From: Phytophthora hibernalis
Taxonomy: Eukaryota; Oomycota; Peronosporomycetes; Peronosporales; Peronosporaceae
DNA: 64,000 nt
NCBI GenBank assembly: GCA_012656075.1
Contig: JAAKBF010000024.1
Location: forward strand, 62,001-126,000
Direction: 5' to 3'
In this document: positions 22,740 through 34,038 of the stretch, in pieces
How positions within the stretch are numbered: position 1 is the first letter of the stretch
How the letters are laid out: each line of letters opens with the position of its first letter
Position numbers and translations under genes: made by a program
The notes under the pieces: model-generated
Databases searched by the model: none
What the model was told of the DNA's origin: nothing
Seen by the model: the letters and a program-made list of their open reading frames with translations, nothing else

Positions 22740-23975
22740 AATCTTAGGGCGTCATTAAAACCTATTATTGCTAGTCTTATTGAGTGGTTTGTCTAATTTT
22801 AGAATGACTCATTTACATGTGGAATTATAAATAGTTGCTTTCTACGGATCTAGATCCCCTCATCGTCTAGTTTTTTCAAAACCTTTTTAAAAACAAAACT
22901 TGAATAATTCCCTCACCTTACCTTTTAAGAGTGCCCTAATAGTGGTAGTGTGAGCTCTATAAAAGTGGTCAAAGCGACGATTCTCCCTTTCAACGCGGGG
23001 ACCTCCGTAATTCCTCAGTCCGACTGAGAGAGACGAGGAATTAAAATATTTAAGAAGGTAACGCGGATTTGTAAAAACGTAAGTAGGTCGTCGATCAGCG
23101 TTTTTAAACTTAAAAGTAGCCAATTAAGAGCTGAATGTTCTAGATTTAATAATGCGACGACGCTAATATCTTTCGATGACTACTTCAGCATCACGTCCCA
23201 TTCAATTTAAATACAAGCGAACCAGAGCGACACATAGCCAACCACAGGGTCAATTGTCGTTTGTGTGCATATAGCGCGAGTTTCGGCAATTTAGAAATAA
23301 TTTCCCCGTCTTCCTCCTCCAGCAAGTAGTTGACCAGCAGCATGCTTTTTGCCAAGTCGTATGTTGCCTAACCAACTTGTCCGGGCATGAACCCAACATA
23401 CTTAACCGGCGCCAAAGTACCCACCTACATGAGCGCGCTAGCCTCCGTTACCAATATCCTGCGAAACGTGGTAGCAAGTAGCACTCATCAAACCAGCATT
23501 AGAGAGAGGGGGCTGCACTGGAACGTGTCGAAGAAGAAGGCCACGTGCTTGGTCCAGCAGACTAGACAGATCTACTTACAGTGAAAACACTGATTGATAT
23601 CGAGCGTAAGTGTAAAACTTAGGCGTTGTCTTAATCTATAAATCTCAGTTTCCTTTTTGCCAACTTATAAGTATTAATAGTCGCATGAAACCACTTTCGT
23701 TTTTACAAATCAGCATTACCTCCTTAAATGGTTTAATTCCTCGAGAGAGACAGCAGCACTATCTGGCACAGTAACGTTTTCGTTTGTTCGGCGAAAGCAG
23801 AACGAGCCAATTTCCCATCTCGCACATGTACATCTGGTACACATTGTCAATGTAATGATGATGCGGCTTTGTAATTTGCAATACCAAGTCCCAGTTGGAA
23901 ACCACAGCAAAGGGTCTCCTCATTCTGGAAATTGCTCTGTCGCGCATTGCTTGAGTTCCTCCATAACTGGCAGGA
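22740..23975. other. Gene-poor stretch upstream of the esterase gene
   Basis: A 78-residue - frame (23,123-22,887) and a 65-residue + frame (23,387-23,584) are open but unrecognised. The last 200 bp before 23,976 should hold the esterase promoter; I see no clear core element. Confidence 0.3.
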
Positions 23976-25233
23976 ATGTTCGTCTCAAAGCTTGTGCTGT
24001 CACTTTTGGCTCTCCCAGCTCTTTATACCAATGCGGCCGAAAGCAACAGCTGCATATTTGGCCCTTCGGAAAAGTGTGCCGTCGACTCGCTCTCTGCGTC
24101 TAACGAAGACGGAAGCGCTATCATTTACCCCGGAGGCGACACGCGCTGCGCGTATGACGACTACTCGGACAACACCACATCGTTTGAGTCCAGCTCGACG
24201 TACTTCTTTCAGGTGTTTCCGAACGAAAAGCAAGACAAGTCCAAGGTCCTTCTGTATTTCCAGGGAGGAGGCGCCTGTGTAGACGAGTACACGTGCAACT
24301 TCGCACTACAGTGTCAACTTGGGGCGAACTCTCTCATTACAACGACCGCCAAGGTCGACAACAGTGGTATTATGGATCGCGGTGCCGAGGGCAACCCTTT
24401 CAACGACTGGAATATCGTGTTTCTCCGTATTGTACAGGAGATCTCTTTGTTGGTAACCAGCAGCTGGAGCCCTCTGAGAGCCCATACAACCAAGCCCTCG
24501 GCAACAAGCAGTGTCTTGGTCAGAACCGTGGTATGTACCTAAATGGCTACAACAATGCGAAGGCTGTGCTGGATTGGGCGTTTGAGAACTTCCCAAACCC
24601 GGAGCAGCTTGTCATTGGTGGCTACAGTGCAGGCTCGCTAGCCGCGCAGCTTTGGTCAGCTCACGTCGCCGAGATGTGGCAGATTCAGCAAAAGTCGACG
24701 AAGTTCCAGGTGCTGGCGGACAGCTACGTCGGCGTATTCCCGGAACACAAGACGCCTGCTAGCTCGCTCATCAACTACTACGGCGGTTGTGACGTGGATC
24801 TCAGCTTCCCCGACTCCATAGCTGCAGAGTGCAAGGCGGGCACAGCGACAGCCACCGGAATGGTTGACGCTCTCGTAAAAGAAACCCCAAGAGCGAGTGG
24901 CTGTTCATCGACAGCAACGCGGATCGCACACAGCGCATGTTTTATGAGCTCGTGCGGCTGGGCATCGCGGGCTACCCGTTCACGACGCTGCTAGATGCCG
25001 GCGAGTTCTACGGCAACCTCACGCAGATTCTGGACTCGCACGCGCAGTTGGCGAGCGTGACGCGGTTCAACATCGACAGTGAACAGCACGTGTGGCTCAA
25101 GTCGGCGGAATATGCCACCGCCACAAGCATGGACGGCGCGCTACTCGGCGATGTGCTCTCTACCTGGCTGGGACAAAGTGCGGTGTCAACCAACGTTACT
25201 GCAAATGTGACTGTCGGTGTCGAGAACCAGTAG
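23976..25233 (+). CDS. Secreted pectin acetylesterase/Notum-like carbohydrate esterase (CE13-type), with two single-base gaps
   Basis: The start gives a signal peptide (MFVSKLVLSLLALPALYTNA). The family signature follows: YFQGGGACVDEYTC (oxyanion loop), GIMDRGAEGNPFNDWN, then PYCTGDLFVGNQ, the nucleophile elbow GYSAGS with Ser at 24,626-24,628, the Asp in ADSYVGVF and the His in QHVWLKS. Enzymes of this family remove acetyl groups from plant pectin or, in animals, palmitoleate from Wnt. In a plant-associated oomycete, pectin is the likelier substrate. Two -1 shifts, at about 24,435 (ctccg) and 24,885 (acccc), break the frame while the protein on either side stays conserved, so the gene is probably intact in reality. 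Expected length is about 420 residues. Confidence 0.8.
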
Positions 25234-25469
25234 ATGAGGCTCCAAAGTGGTAAAAACATAGACGTACATTTGCATGTCGAGCGCGGCAGTTGAAGTTCTG
25301 CTATCTGATCCCTTCGCACGCGCGAAACGACATAATATTCCATAAGACAGGTCATGCATTCGGTTCAGTAGGGTTGTAACACTATTTTAGGTGGAAGTTA
25401 CATGTACTCTCGAAAAAACTAACGTTACGTAAGCTTAGCATCAGTTCACGACTCTATCACTCGGCGACC

Positions 25470-26537
25470 ATGGCGCTTCACCGCAAGCAGCGCGGCTTGG
25501 TGGATGCGGCCCCGCAGTACGTGCGCATCCCGTCGTCGCGCGCTGGTGGCCAGGCAGTGGGGTACTCGCTGCACGAGACGCATCTGCACGCCCAACGAGT
25601 CTACGCCAAGCGCTACGCTGCAGGTGACCGCTCGCGAAAGATCAGTTCGCTGCAGCTACGCGTGTGCTTTGCGCTGTGCGTCCTGCTGTACTTTGGTGCA
25701 ATCTACTTCGCGGACGACATCGCTAGCCTGGGGCGGGTTGTGGGCTCTGAGCAGAGCAGCCAGAGCTTCTTCGTGCACTCGTTGCGACCACGTGGCAGAG
25801 GCCACATGCGAGTGGGCAGAGCAGTAGACGCCAAGAAGATGGAGGCGACGACGGTGCCGACGCTTACTACGGAGACGGTGGCAGGCGACACAGAAGAGCA
25901 GCAGCAGGATCATCCGTTGACGGAGATGCCCGAGGTTGAAACTATGTCGCCAGAGGTTGAAGAAGCCGCGACTGCAGAAACTGAGGAGGGAATGTTAGTT
26001 ACAGGGTCACTCGAACAGCCAGAGATGGAGGAGAAGACAATGCACCAAGATGCGCAGAGAGCGCAGGATGACACGCCAGGGGATGCCGTGCACCCCGACG
26101 ACCAGGGCGAAAGCGCTCCAGTTGACTCAGACAAACGTCCTAAAAACGAGGCCGACAAGCCCAAGGAGAAGGTAAAAACGGCACCGACAGGACCTGCTGC
26201 GTCGAGCCAAATTCACCTCGAAACGCCAAAGCTGCAGCAGGGGCCATCGATCATCATATCATCTCCGGAGAAGCACACTGCAGGAAATCAACCGCACCCT
26301 ACTGCTGCACTACAGCATCTGGGGAAAGAGGGTGACGCGGACACTATTCCCGCTGCAAGTTCCACACGAAACAAAGCGCAGCACGTTCCGAGAGGTGCGG
26401 ATGTCAACCTGGAGCGGCGAGCAGGTCGGGATCGGAAACCGAGCGGGATGCGCAAAGCCGTCGACGACGAGCAGTCCGCTGAGACGACGCAGGCAGTCGC
26501 GCGGGAGAAGCTGGCCCAGCACATTTCGGATATTTAA
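25470..26537 (+). CDS. Type II membrane protein with long hydrophilic stem and no catalytic domain
   Basis: A 355-residue uninterrupted frame with a basic N-terminus, one membrane segment at about residues 62-86 (CFALCVLLYFGAIYFADD) and then about 260 polar residues rich in Glu, Thr, Pro and Ala. This is the anatomy of the N-terminal anchor and stem of a Golgi glycosyltransferase, and the next gene is a GT71-type enzyme with the same layout. No transferase domain follows before the stop. It may be a truncated paralogue or a Golgi scaffold. Confidence 0.5.
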   Translation: MALHRKQRGLVDAAPQYVRIPSSRAGGQAVGYSLHETHLHAQRVYAKRYAAGDRSRKISSLQLRVCFALCVLLYFGAIYFADDIASLGRVVGSEQSSQSFFVHSLRPRGRGHMRVGRAVDAKKMEATTVPTLTTETVAGDTEEQQQDHPLTEMPEVETMSPEVEEAATAETEEGMLVTGSLEQPEMEEKTMHQDAQRAQDDTPGDAVHPDDQGESAPVDSDKRPKNEADKPKEKVKTAPTGPAASSQIHLETPKLQQGPSIIISSPEKHTAGNQPHPTAALQHLGKEGDADTIPAASSTRNKAQHVPRGADVNLERRAGRDRKPSGMRKAVDDEQSAETTQAVAREKLAQHISDI

Positions 26538-27030
26538 CTGGACAAACTAGACGTATTGGACGTAAATGAAGCAGTGCAGGCAACCTGCGCTGATTTTGAG
26601 GCAGCCTCGATGATTCTGGTGACAGAGCTCAGTTTGCGAACTTAACACTTGCAACACAGTCAAGTGCTTGGTTCGCCGCGTTAAACCATGTCGCTGCCTA
26701 TCCAAGCCGTTTGCGGTGACCGTGTTTACAGTTAATGTTGTTGTCGTCTCCGCCGTAGGCCGAAGAAAATGATGCCTTGGAATGGTTGCAAACTCACAAC
26801 CGGACGCAAATCCCAAGCAGCCGTGGCTCAGAAAGCGGCTAGGGCTCGTGTTCAGTGGCTGAAATTCCAAAGCCAAATCGATTTTGACAAATGATCGACC
26901 GCTGTCCTCTCTCGCACTTTCCCCATGATGTGGCTAGCACAGCCTGCTGCTGTTCCCTGACTGCAGTGGGCGTACGTATACCCCGCGTACGCACCGCATC
27001 ACTCACTGCGCCATTTGATCAGCAAGGCCC

Positions 27031-29670
27031 ATGCGCCGCGCCGCATCATCCACTCTTCCGTCCTACGCGCCCGGCGGTCGGCAAGCCGCAGACTCGGCGC
27101 CGACGTCCTCCGATGCTGCTCCCGTGGGACACTCGCGCACTCACTGGTGGCTGCTCTTCTACGTAGTACTGGGGTTCTACGCGCTTGCAGTGCTCAGCGG
27201 CTTCGTGTTGGGCTGGACGCCTACACCGCCCGCTCAGCAGCAGCAGGTACTGCAAGAGCGTCCGCAGGTGTTGTTACAGCAGCAGAAGGTGGTTGTAGCT
27301 GGCCCCATCAAGGTCGAGACTACAGCCAAGGACGTGAACGAGCCCGAGGAAGGCTGGCCTGTTCAGGACCCGGAGGATGGAGAACCACAGGGAGAAGAGG
27401 AAGCTCGCGTGTTAGAACAGCAACAAGTACCGGAGGCTCCGGAGATTGGTGCACGCGAAGACGAGCACGCTGTTGCAATGACAGAGGAAGTCGCGGCGGA
27501 GATTGGTGAGAAGCCCATAGTATCGCCGACCACTACAGCTCCAATGACAGCAACACCTACCACTCTGACTCCTACAGCGACTGCCACGCAGGAGCAAACT
27601 GTTGCAGACGTCACGATCCCAACGCGCCAACAAGACGTAGTGATGCTGGCTGTGAATCCGGTGGAAGAAGCGAAAGAGACGACTTCCGATCCCGATAATA
27701 TGAAAGTTCTGAGCGACTCGGATGCAGGAAATGGCGAATCGGTGAAAGACCCTAACGAAGCGGAGGCCGAGATGCAAGCCCCCAAAGAAAATTGGGAGGT
27801 CGACGATTCCGCCAAAAATGAGGCGACTGGAACTCCTGTTCCGACAGCAACAAGCACGATCGACGAGACGCAGTCGCCTGTGCGCCGCTCAGACGAGTAT
27901 CGTAAGGCCATCGACCTGGTGCATCTCCCCGAGACGAAGCCCCCGAATCCGTATTTCCACGTTTTCCTGTGAGTAAGAATTCGCCGGGAGATGATGCTGC
28001 AATAGTGTCTGGACTACGCAACACTGCGTCGAATCGCGATTCATGGAATGTAGAGGAATACCAACACGAACTTGATCGCCTCGAAGGGATCAAACAGGAG
28101 GCAAAGGACGAAACAGAGCGATTGAAACTGCTGATCGGCGCAACAGATAAGCTTATCGCCGAAGAGAAAGATCGGCTAGAAGACAAGCGCGCCGCCAGCA
28201 CGCTAGATATCCGGGTGCATCAACCACGGAAAATTCGCAACAATTTGAAGTGCATGGGCTGGCGGCAAACCGGACAGTGCAACCCGTACGGCAAACGCGA
28301 GCCAAGCTCGGACCTTGAATGCAACAAAATTGCGCAGGGTGGCGTTTCTGGATACTGCGAGGTGCTGGATGAGGACACAAGTGAATTGTTCCGCGTCATG
28401 CAGCTCAATTGTTCGAGTGTACGCGATCACGTGGTTTTTCGTGCGCTGAGGCCGCTGATTTCGCTAATTTCGGGATCATGGCGAACACTGTGTTCGAAAA
28501 CGCCTTGGCACAAAACGGGTCGAATCCTTTGCAGCTGCTGGGCAACACGGGCACAGGCAACGGTATCGTCATGGTAGTGTATCCGAAGCTGCTAACAAGT
28601 GTGTTTGCGTCTATCAGTGTCCTACGCTCTTACAACTGCACTCTGCCTATCGAGTTGTGGATTTCGCAGCCTGAAGTGGTGCGTACTCAAGCATGAGACA
28701 GACCCTGAACATGTTGCAGCAGCGGTTCTCCAACGTGACCGTGGAAACTATCGTGGACCCAACCATCGCCGGTTTCTCCACCAAGATTCACGCTGTTCAG
28801 CACAGCAAATTCGAAAATGTGTTGTTTCTGGACGCCGACAATGTACCTGTGCGTGATCCAACCTTCCTGTTCGAGAGCCAGGAGTTCCAAAACAACGGTG
28901 CGATTTTCTGGCCGGACTTTTGGCACCCCGAAAAGACCATTTTCAACATCCAGCGCGAGTCACTGTTGTGGGAGCTGGTCGATCTGCCTTTCGTCGACAT
29001 GTTCGAGCAGGAGAGTGGTCAGGTTCTTATTAACCGGAAGCGGGCCGCGATTGCACTCGAGGTTCTGATGTTTTTGCGTACCATAGGCCGAGTCACTTCG
29101 AGCGGTTGGTGTTGGCTCATGGCGACAAGGATCTCTTCCGGCTGGCCTGGATGAAAACTCAGACGCCGTACTACATGATGCCGTTTCCCTGCGTCTGCGG
29201 GTACGGAGCGCGGCACGTACAAGAAGCAGTTCTGCGGCATGACGATGGTCCAGTTTGATGTCGACGGCAACGTGCTGTTCCTGCACCGTAATGCCAAAAA
29301 GCTCGATGGCAAGGTGGACAAACTCGATCCAAAATACTGGACGCATCTGCAGACGTTCAAGTGGGAGCAGGAGGTTTCAGTGGGCGATGGCGAAGACATC
29401 GTGTTCCCAACGAACCGTACCGCAGTGCAGCGCATGATGAGCTACGAGGACGTCAAGAAGAAGTACCAGATCGGCATCCAGGCGAGCGGTGTGCTCTTCA
29501 AGGAGTTCGAGTCGTGCTACGGCGCAGAGGCCAATTCCGTGGACAACTTCAACTTGACCAAGTTCGAGGATCTGCCTTTTGCCAATCTCGAGCAGGAACT
29601 GATCGACTATGCTCACGAAGCCGCCATCCTCATGGCGCAGGCGCAAGGTCGCATGGGCATAGTGCATTAG
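27031..29670 (+). CDS. GT71-type (MNN1/MNN2-like) mannosyltransferase, paralogue A, frame broken about five times
   Basis: The N-terminus is cytosolic, followed by a membrane anchor at about residues 34-58 (WWLLFYVVLGFYALAVLSGF) and a stem of about 250 Glu/Thr/Pro-rich residues. A Cys-rich module follows (LKCMGWRQTGQCNPYGKREP, then SGYCEVLDEDTSELFRVM). The transferase domain includes GIVMVVYPKLL, the metal-binding LFLDADNVPVRDP at about 28,822-28,860, FWPDFWHPEKTIFNI, EQESGQVLINR and GDKDLFRLAW. The C-terminal module contains SCYGAE. In fungi such enzymes add mannose to glycans in the Golgi. Shifts lie near 27,965, 28,432, 28,685, 29,067 and 29,185; all but the last are -1. The stem is the most divergent part compared with copies B-E. 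Confidence 0.72.
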
Positions 29671-29852
29671 ATCCTGCATGCATCAATCATAGAAGTGTTT
29701 GTAGACGTTATTTACTAATAAAGTGCCCATTGTTTGCAACATCGAGCACGCTGGACGCGTAAAGAGACATCCTATACTAAGTACGATTTTACTGTCGTTT
29801 TGGAAATTGTTAACGCTACCGGTACTTTGAAACTCGTTCAACGTTGGCGTCG

Positions 29853-30941
29853 ATGCTGCTGCGCCAGCTCAACCTCCTACTGCTGCTGCTGCCGCTCGTC
29901 TCGGGGCAGCAGTGCGCTCACTTCTCCCAGGACGACCTTCTTTCCCGCCTCGAGTCGCGCGTGTCCAAGTGTCTGGGCCCCAGCGCCTCGACCTCCGCCC
30001 TCACGACGCTGACCGAGCGCTTCGTCGCTAACGAGTTCGACCGCCGCCAACCACTGGCGCTTGTGCTGTTCTCCAACTCCAGTGACCTACTGCACGCTAC
30101 TGCGGGAGCTCTAGCCTCCTCACTCTTTGGTGGCAGTCGCTCGCCCCACACAGTGCAGAGCGTCGACTTCCAGGCGCTACTCGAGCCCTCGCGAGCTTCC
30201 AACTACGACATCAAGCAGATACTGCGATCTGCTCTGGCCACACCACTACGAAAATGCCCCGAGCGCAGCCTCTTTGTGCTGGAAAATGTACAGGCACTGG
30301 ATGACGCGACGCTGCCAGTGCTGGACGTGTTCCTGGACCCTCTCAACGGAAAACGCGCGCAGTTCCAGCAGTACGTGGAGAGCAAAGCCAGTCGCGTCTT
30401 CGACTGTACGAACTCTGTGTTTCTCTTCCTCTACAAAGTTACTGCTGCCTACTCTCCGCTGGATGGAAGCGATAATGGGTCAGGATCGTCTAACAACAAC
30501 TGGCGCGAGTACTTGATGCAGCAGTGGACGCGCTCTGAGGGCACGATCGAGGAATTCACGCCCCAAGCTTTTGTGGGTCGACTAACAGACGCTGTGGCGG
30601 TGTTTCCACCCGAAAGTGACGACAATGATGCGAGTTACGACGAGTTTAAAAAGTCGCGCGAGTGGCGCCAACAGTGCGAGATGCAGGGCTACGATGAAGG
30701 TGAGGCAGGTGACGCCGAGCACAGCGATTTGGAGGCTGCTGGGGTATTGCCCCAAATGGTGACAGCAGGAGCGGTTGCTTTTATCGCAGTCCCTGGCTTG
30801 CTATTGGTATTAATACGAGCTAAGCGCTGGAATCAAGAGGGAACAGCAAACCGACTTGAGCACGGAGCGATTCATCGCCGCAGCAGTGGCAGCAGCAGCA
30901 GTAGCAGCAACAAACGGAAAAAGAGAAGATACCGAAAGTAA
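29853..30941 (+). CDS. Torsin/LAP1-like degenerate AAA protein of the ER lumen, with C-terminal membrane anchor
   Basis: I chose the ATG at 29,853, which gives a strong signal peptide (MLLRQLNLLLLLLPLVSG). The lumenal part resembles the torsin core: RPLALVLFSN where the P-loop would be, IKQILRSAL, then KCPERSLFVLENVQALDDAT in the position of torsin's Walker B block, VLDVFLDPLNG and NSVFLFLY. No GxxGxGK[S/T] is present, so ATP binding is unlikely, as in the torsin cofactors LAP1/LULL1. A membrane segment (TAGAVAFIAVPGLLLVLIRA) at about residues 305-325 is followed by a basic Ser/Arg/Lys tail. Topology is therefore lumenal N, cytosolic or nucleoplasmic C. The family call is by pattern and is moderate. 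Confidence 0.5.
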   Translation: MLLRQLNLLLLLLPLVSGQQCAHFSQDDLLSRLESRVSKCLGPSASTSALTTLTERFVANEFDRRQPLALVLFSNSSDLLHATAGALASSLFGGSRSPHTVQSVDFQALLEPSRASNYDIKQILRSALATPLRKCPERSLFVLENVQALDDATLPVLDVFLDPLNGKRAQFQQYVESKASRVFDCTNSVFLFLYKVTAAYSPLDGSDNGSGSSNNNWREYLMQQWTRSEGTIEEFTPQAFVGRLTDAVAVFPPESDDNDASYDEFKKSREWRQQCEMQGYDEGEAGDAEHSDLEAAGVLPQMVTAGAVAFIAVPGLLLVLIRAKRWNQEGTANRLEHGAIHRRSSGSSSSSSNKRKKRRYRK

Positions 30942-31352
30942 AAACCGGCTGGATGTGCTGCTAGGTGCTAGGTAAGCTGTGGATGTGTGCAAATATATAA
31001 CACTGAATGAAGCAGCGTGGATTCGTGCCGATGGTAAAATCAAAAAGCTTGGTGCGCGGTGTTGCATCCACTTGAGTCAGGCTTTCTGCTGTTGCCATCA
31101 CTGCATTGCAGTAAATCGACGTACTCAAACCGATCAACACTGCTGACAGCTTTCTTTTTAGAGTAGAATATCTATTTTCCCATTGTCGGTAGCAATTCTG
31201 TCACTTGGATCACTGAGAAACACCGCAGAAAGTTTCTTAAGTGTGCAGTGGTCGAGGTCAGGATTGCAGTGCCTGCGTTCTTGGACCATCGCCAAACTAA
31301 TAAGACACACAAGATAACTACTTATACATTAGTTTCAGGTTAGAACGCTCTT
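30942..31352. other. Intergenic, convergent gene ends
   Basis: It separates the 3' ends of the torsin-like gene (+) and GT71 copy B (-). I see no further feature. Confidence 0.5.
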
Positions 31353-33765
31353 TCACCTTGCAGAAAGGGCCACTCTGCGCTGTCGAATCTGCTCAGCCTC
31401 CTGAGCGAACTTGCGGATATGCGTCTCCAGCCCGGAGAAGGGCAAATCTGCAAATTCTTGGGTGTAGAAATGTTGATTCTTGCCCAGCCCACGTTGGCCA
31501 TAACAACGTTGCCAATCAGGGAACTGTGGCGTAGCTCGGTAAGGCTGGATCCTATAAAAGCCTCGTCGTGAAGTGGTGTTGAATGATAGCAAGTGTGTCC
31601 ACATCGCTGGATCTGGCAGTCCGTCCGGCTCTAGAGGCTCGAGTGTCGGTGCAGGAGTCAAACCCAGTCGGGCAACTTCATCATTAATTGCTTTCTGGTC
31701 AGGAACTCCGTTGATGCCTTCCTTGAGCAACTTTTGCGAAGATTTGTCATGGCCTGGGGCCGATGGTAGATCGTCTGTCGTTTTACCTCACCAGTGAGCT
31801 TGTTAGAATTGCGGTGTAGGAACAATACTTTGCCATTGGTATCGTGCTGCACCATCGTCATCTCACAGAAACTCCCGTTGATGACCTTGCCAGCCACCGC
31901 AGGGGCGTCTGAATCATGTAAAACGGAATGTTGAGCTTCATCCACGCAAAGCGGAACAAATCCTTGTCACCGTACGCCAACTTGAGTCGCGTGAAGGGAT
32001 TGGGTCGTTGAAAGGTGTAAAAATTCACGAGATCAAGCGGTGCGGCGTGTCGTCTTCGATCAATGAGAAGTTGACCGCTTTCTTGCTCGAACGAGTTCAC
32101 GAATGTCGTGCCCAGTACCTCCCAAATGAGGGATTGACCGTGAATGTTGAAGATCGTGTAGCCTGGATACCAAAAGTCTGGCCAGAACACAGCGCCAGTG
32201 TCAACGAACTCTGGCGAGTCAAAGAGAAAGCTTGGGTCTCGTGCGGGAACATTGTCAGCGTCAAGGAACAACACGCGATCAAAGAAGCTGTTGTAAATGG
32301 CAAATACCTTCGCTCCAAATCCAGTCGCCCAGTTATCAGTGATTTAAGAGATTTCCCCGCCTCACTCGTATCGGCTAGCTCATGTAATGATGAAAGTGCC
32401 TCGGAACCAGCACGTATTTCTTGCTGTCGATACCAAACCTCGATAGGTAGCTGGCGTCAGGGCTCCCGATTATGGCATGGTCTTTTCAATAGTTTCTTAT
32501 GAAACCATAAATATATTTATTTCTGCCAACCAGGAAGACCATAACATTATTTATTCTGGACGCACCGCTACATAATTTATGGAACTCAGTTTTCGTCCTA
32601 AAAAGTGATTCAAGCTGTCAAATTCGGTCTTTTGAGTTTCTAAGCAACGCACTTCGAAGTACTACGTAGTATGTGCTTGTACTCCCGTCCACACTTAAGT
32701 TTTCATGGTTTTGCAGGTGCAATGCAACGTCAGCTTGCGCTTCATTATTTATTGTCCACTGCTGTAAGATGACATAATTTATGTTTCGATTTCAGATTGC
32801 TCATGCCATTATTTATGTCAGAGGAGGCCTCCTCATAAATAAAAATGCCATAATCGGGAGCCCTGGCTGGCATCCCAGAACGGTTCGAAGTGCACGGATG
32901 GTGGTGTAGGCACTGGCGATTAACTTGGGGTAAACCACCATGACAATTCCGTCGCGGGGCTTGCTTGTCGCTTCGACGACGTTGGGGAGAGCAAAGCCTG
33001 GTACAAGAGCCTTGTCGGCAGCCTCGACAGACTCCACCTGGTAGTTGACGAAACCCGGTTCCTCATTGCAGCGGAAAGTAGCATCGTACCGCAGACTTGA
33101 GCAGAAACGCTTCATCACACGAAATAGCTCTCCTGTGTCTTGGTCTTCGACTTCACAGTAACCCGACATTGAGTTTGGGACCACGTTAAAACAGCCCTTG
33201 TCATTGTCATTCTCAGGTTCTCGAGGCCCATGTGGTGTGCAGTTTCCAGTGGCTCGCCATCCAACACATTTCAACCGGCGCTTCTTCTTCTCATCTGGTG
33301 GCATTTTAACCGACCATGCGTGCTCTTCGGCCCGAGCGACCGCTTCTTTTGGGTCCGTCGGGTTCTCCCCCGCGTGCTCTGTTGATTTCTCCTCACGCAT
33401 AGGAAGAACAAGTGTCGCTATTTGAGCCCCGCTTCTTCCCCACACTACCCGTCGTTATTCCGTTCGCATGAGCTGCAGTTCCTTGGCTTCGCGTATGACA
33501 GCATTCACTGCAGAGCGGGGGCCTCTGATCCGTCGGCGACATTCAAATGAGATGCAGACCAAAACAACAGTAGTGAAGCGTAGAGAGCACAGCCGAGCAG
33601 TAGACATTTCAAAAGGCGGCGTCTTGGTGGCGTCGGAGTTATAGGGGAAGAAGCAGTAGGCATGATCGTTACTGGGTCACTAACCACCACTGGAATCGGA
33701 GCAGCTTGGCTTGGTACCCGCGGCCGCAGTAGACGATCTGTTTCCTCGTGCATCATGACTGGCAA
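31353..33765 (-). pseudogene. GT71-type mannosyltransferase, paralogue B, split by a MITE and several frameshifts
   Basis: Order on -: anchor (RRRLLKCLLLGCALYASLLL, about 33,620), Cys-rich module (LKCVGWRATGNCTPHGPREP to RFCSS), GIVMVVYPKLIASAY, then a 408-bp insertion at 32,458-32,865. Beyond it come LPIEVWYR, LFLDADNVPARDP (about 32,270), FWPDFWYPGYTIFNI, EQESGQLLIDRR, GDKDLFRFAW and the C-terminal CYGQR module. Removing the insertion plus one target copy restores a continuous LGCQLPIEVWY. Single-base losses near 33,460, 32,310, 31,895 and 31,730 also break the frame. The transposon insertion makes this the one copy of the family that is disrupted beyond doubt. Confidence 0.8.
32458..32865. 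mobile_element. hAT-type MITE, 408 bp, inserted in GT71 copy B
   Basis: The ends are perfect 21-bp inverted repeats starting CAGGGCTCCCGATTATGGCA. Flanks GCTGGCGT (32,450-32,457) and GCTGGCAT (32,866-32,873) form an 8-bp duplication with one difference. It has no coding capacity. Inside are many CATAATTTATG/CATTATTTAT motifs in both orientations and the palindrome TACTACGTAGTA. The size, ends and duplication identify a non-autonomous hAT element. Its ends differ from those of the 3.5-kb hAT at 15,951, so another element would mobilise it. Confidence 0.88.
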
Positions 33766-34038
33766 GAGTCTGATTCATCTTGCTTTACGCGCTATCGGAG
33801 ACTTTGGAGTCGTACCCTTTTAGGGATGCACCACGTGATCTGGGATAAACAATCCACGGCTGCGATCCATACACTCGCTTTCTTTTGGCATCATGACGAC
33901 TTGAGTCAATGCTCAGCATTCCCAACGGCGTTGCCAACGCCGTTGGGAAAGCACATGGTGCGGCTCGATGACACAGTGTGAAGGATTAACGGTGCAAGCA
34001 AAATCTCTAATAAATTAGTTGTAAAACGAGTTGGCTAG
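33766..34038. other. Intergenic region between GT71 copies B and C
   Basis: It contains the promoter side of copy B and the 3' end of copy C. Apart from the 31-base hairpin nothing stands out. Confidence 0.4.
33919..33949. repeat. Perfect 15-bp inverted repeat with one-base centre
   Basis: TTCCCAACGGCGTTG, one C, then its exact complement. It lies in the intergenic region between GT71 copies B and C. It could form a cruciform or mark a terminator or replication structure; no role is known. Confidence 0.7.

Noticed and set aside
25656..27911. Several - strand frames of 60-180 residues opposite the type II membrane protein and GT71 copy A
   Set aside because: They are Ser/Ala/Val-rich mirror frames of a GC-rich + strand stem region and show no conserved motif.
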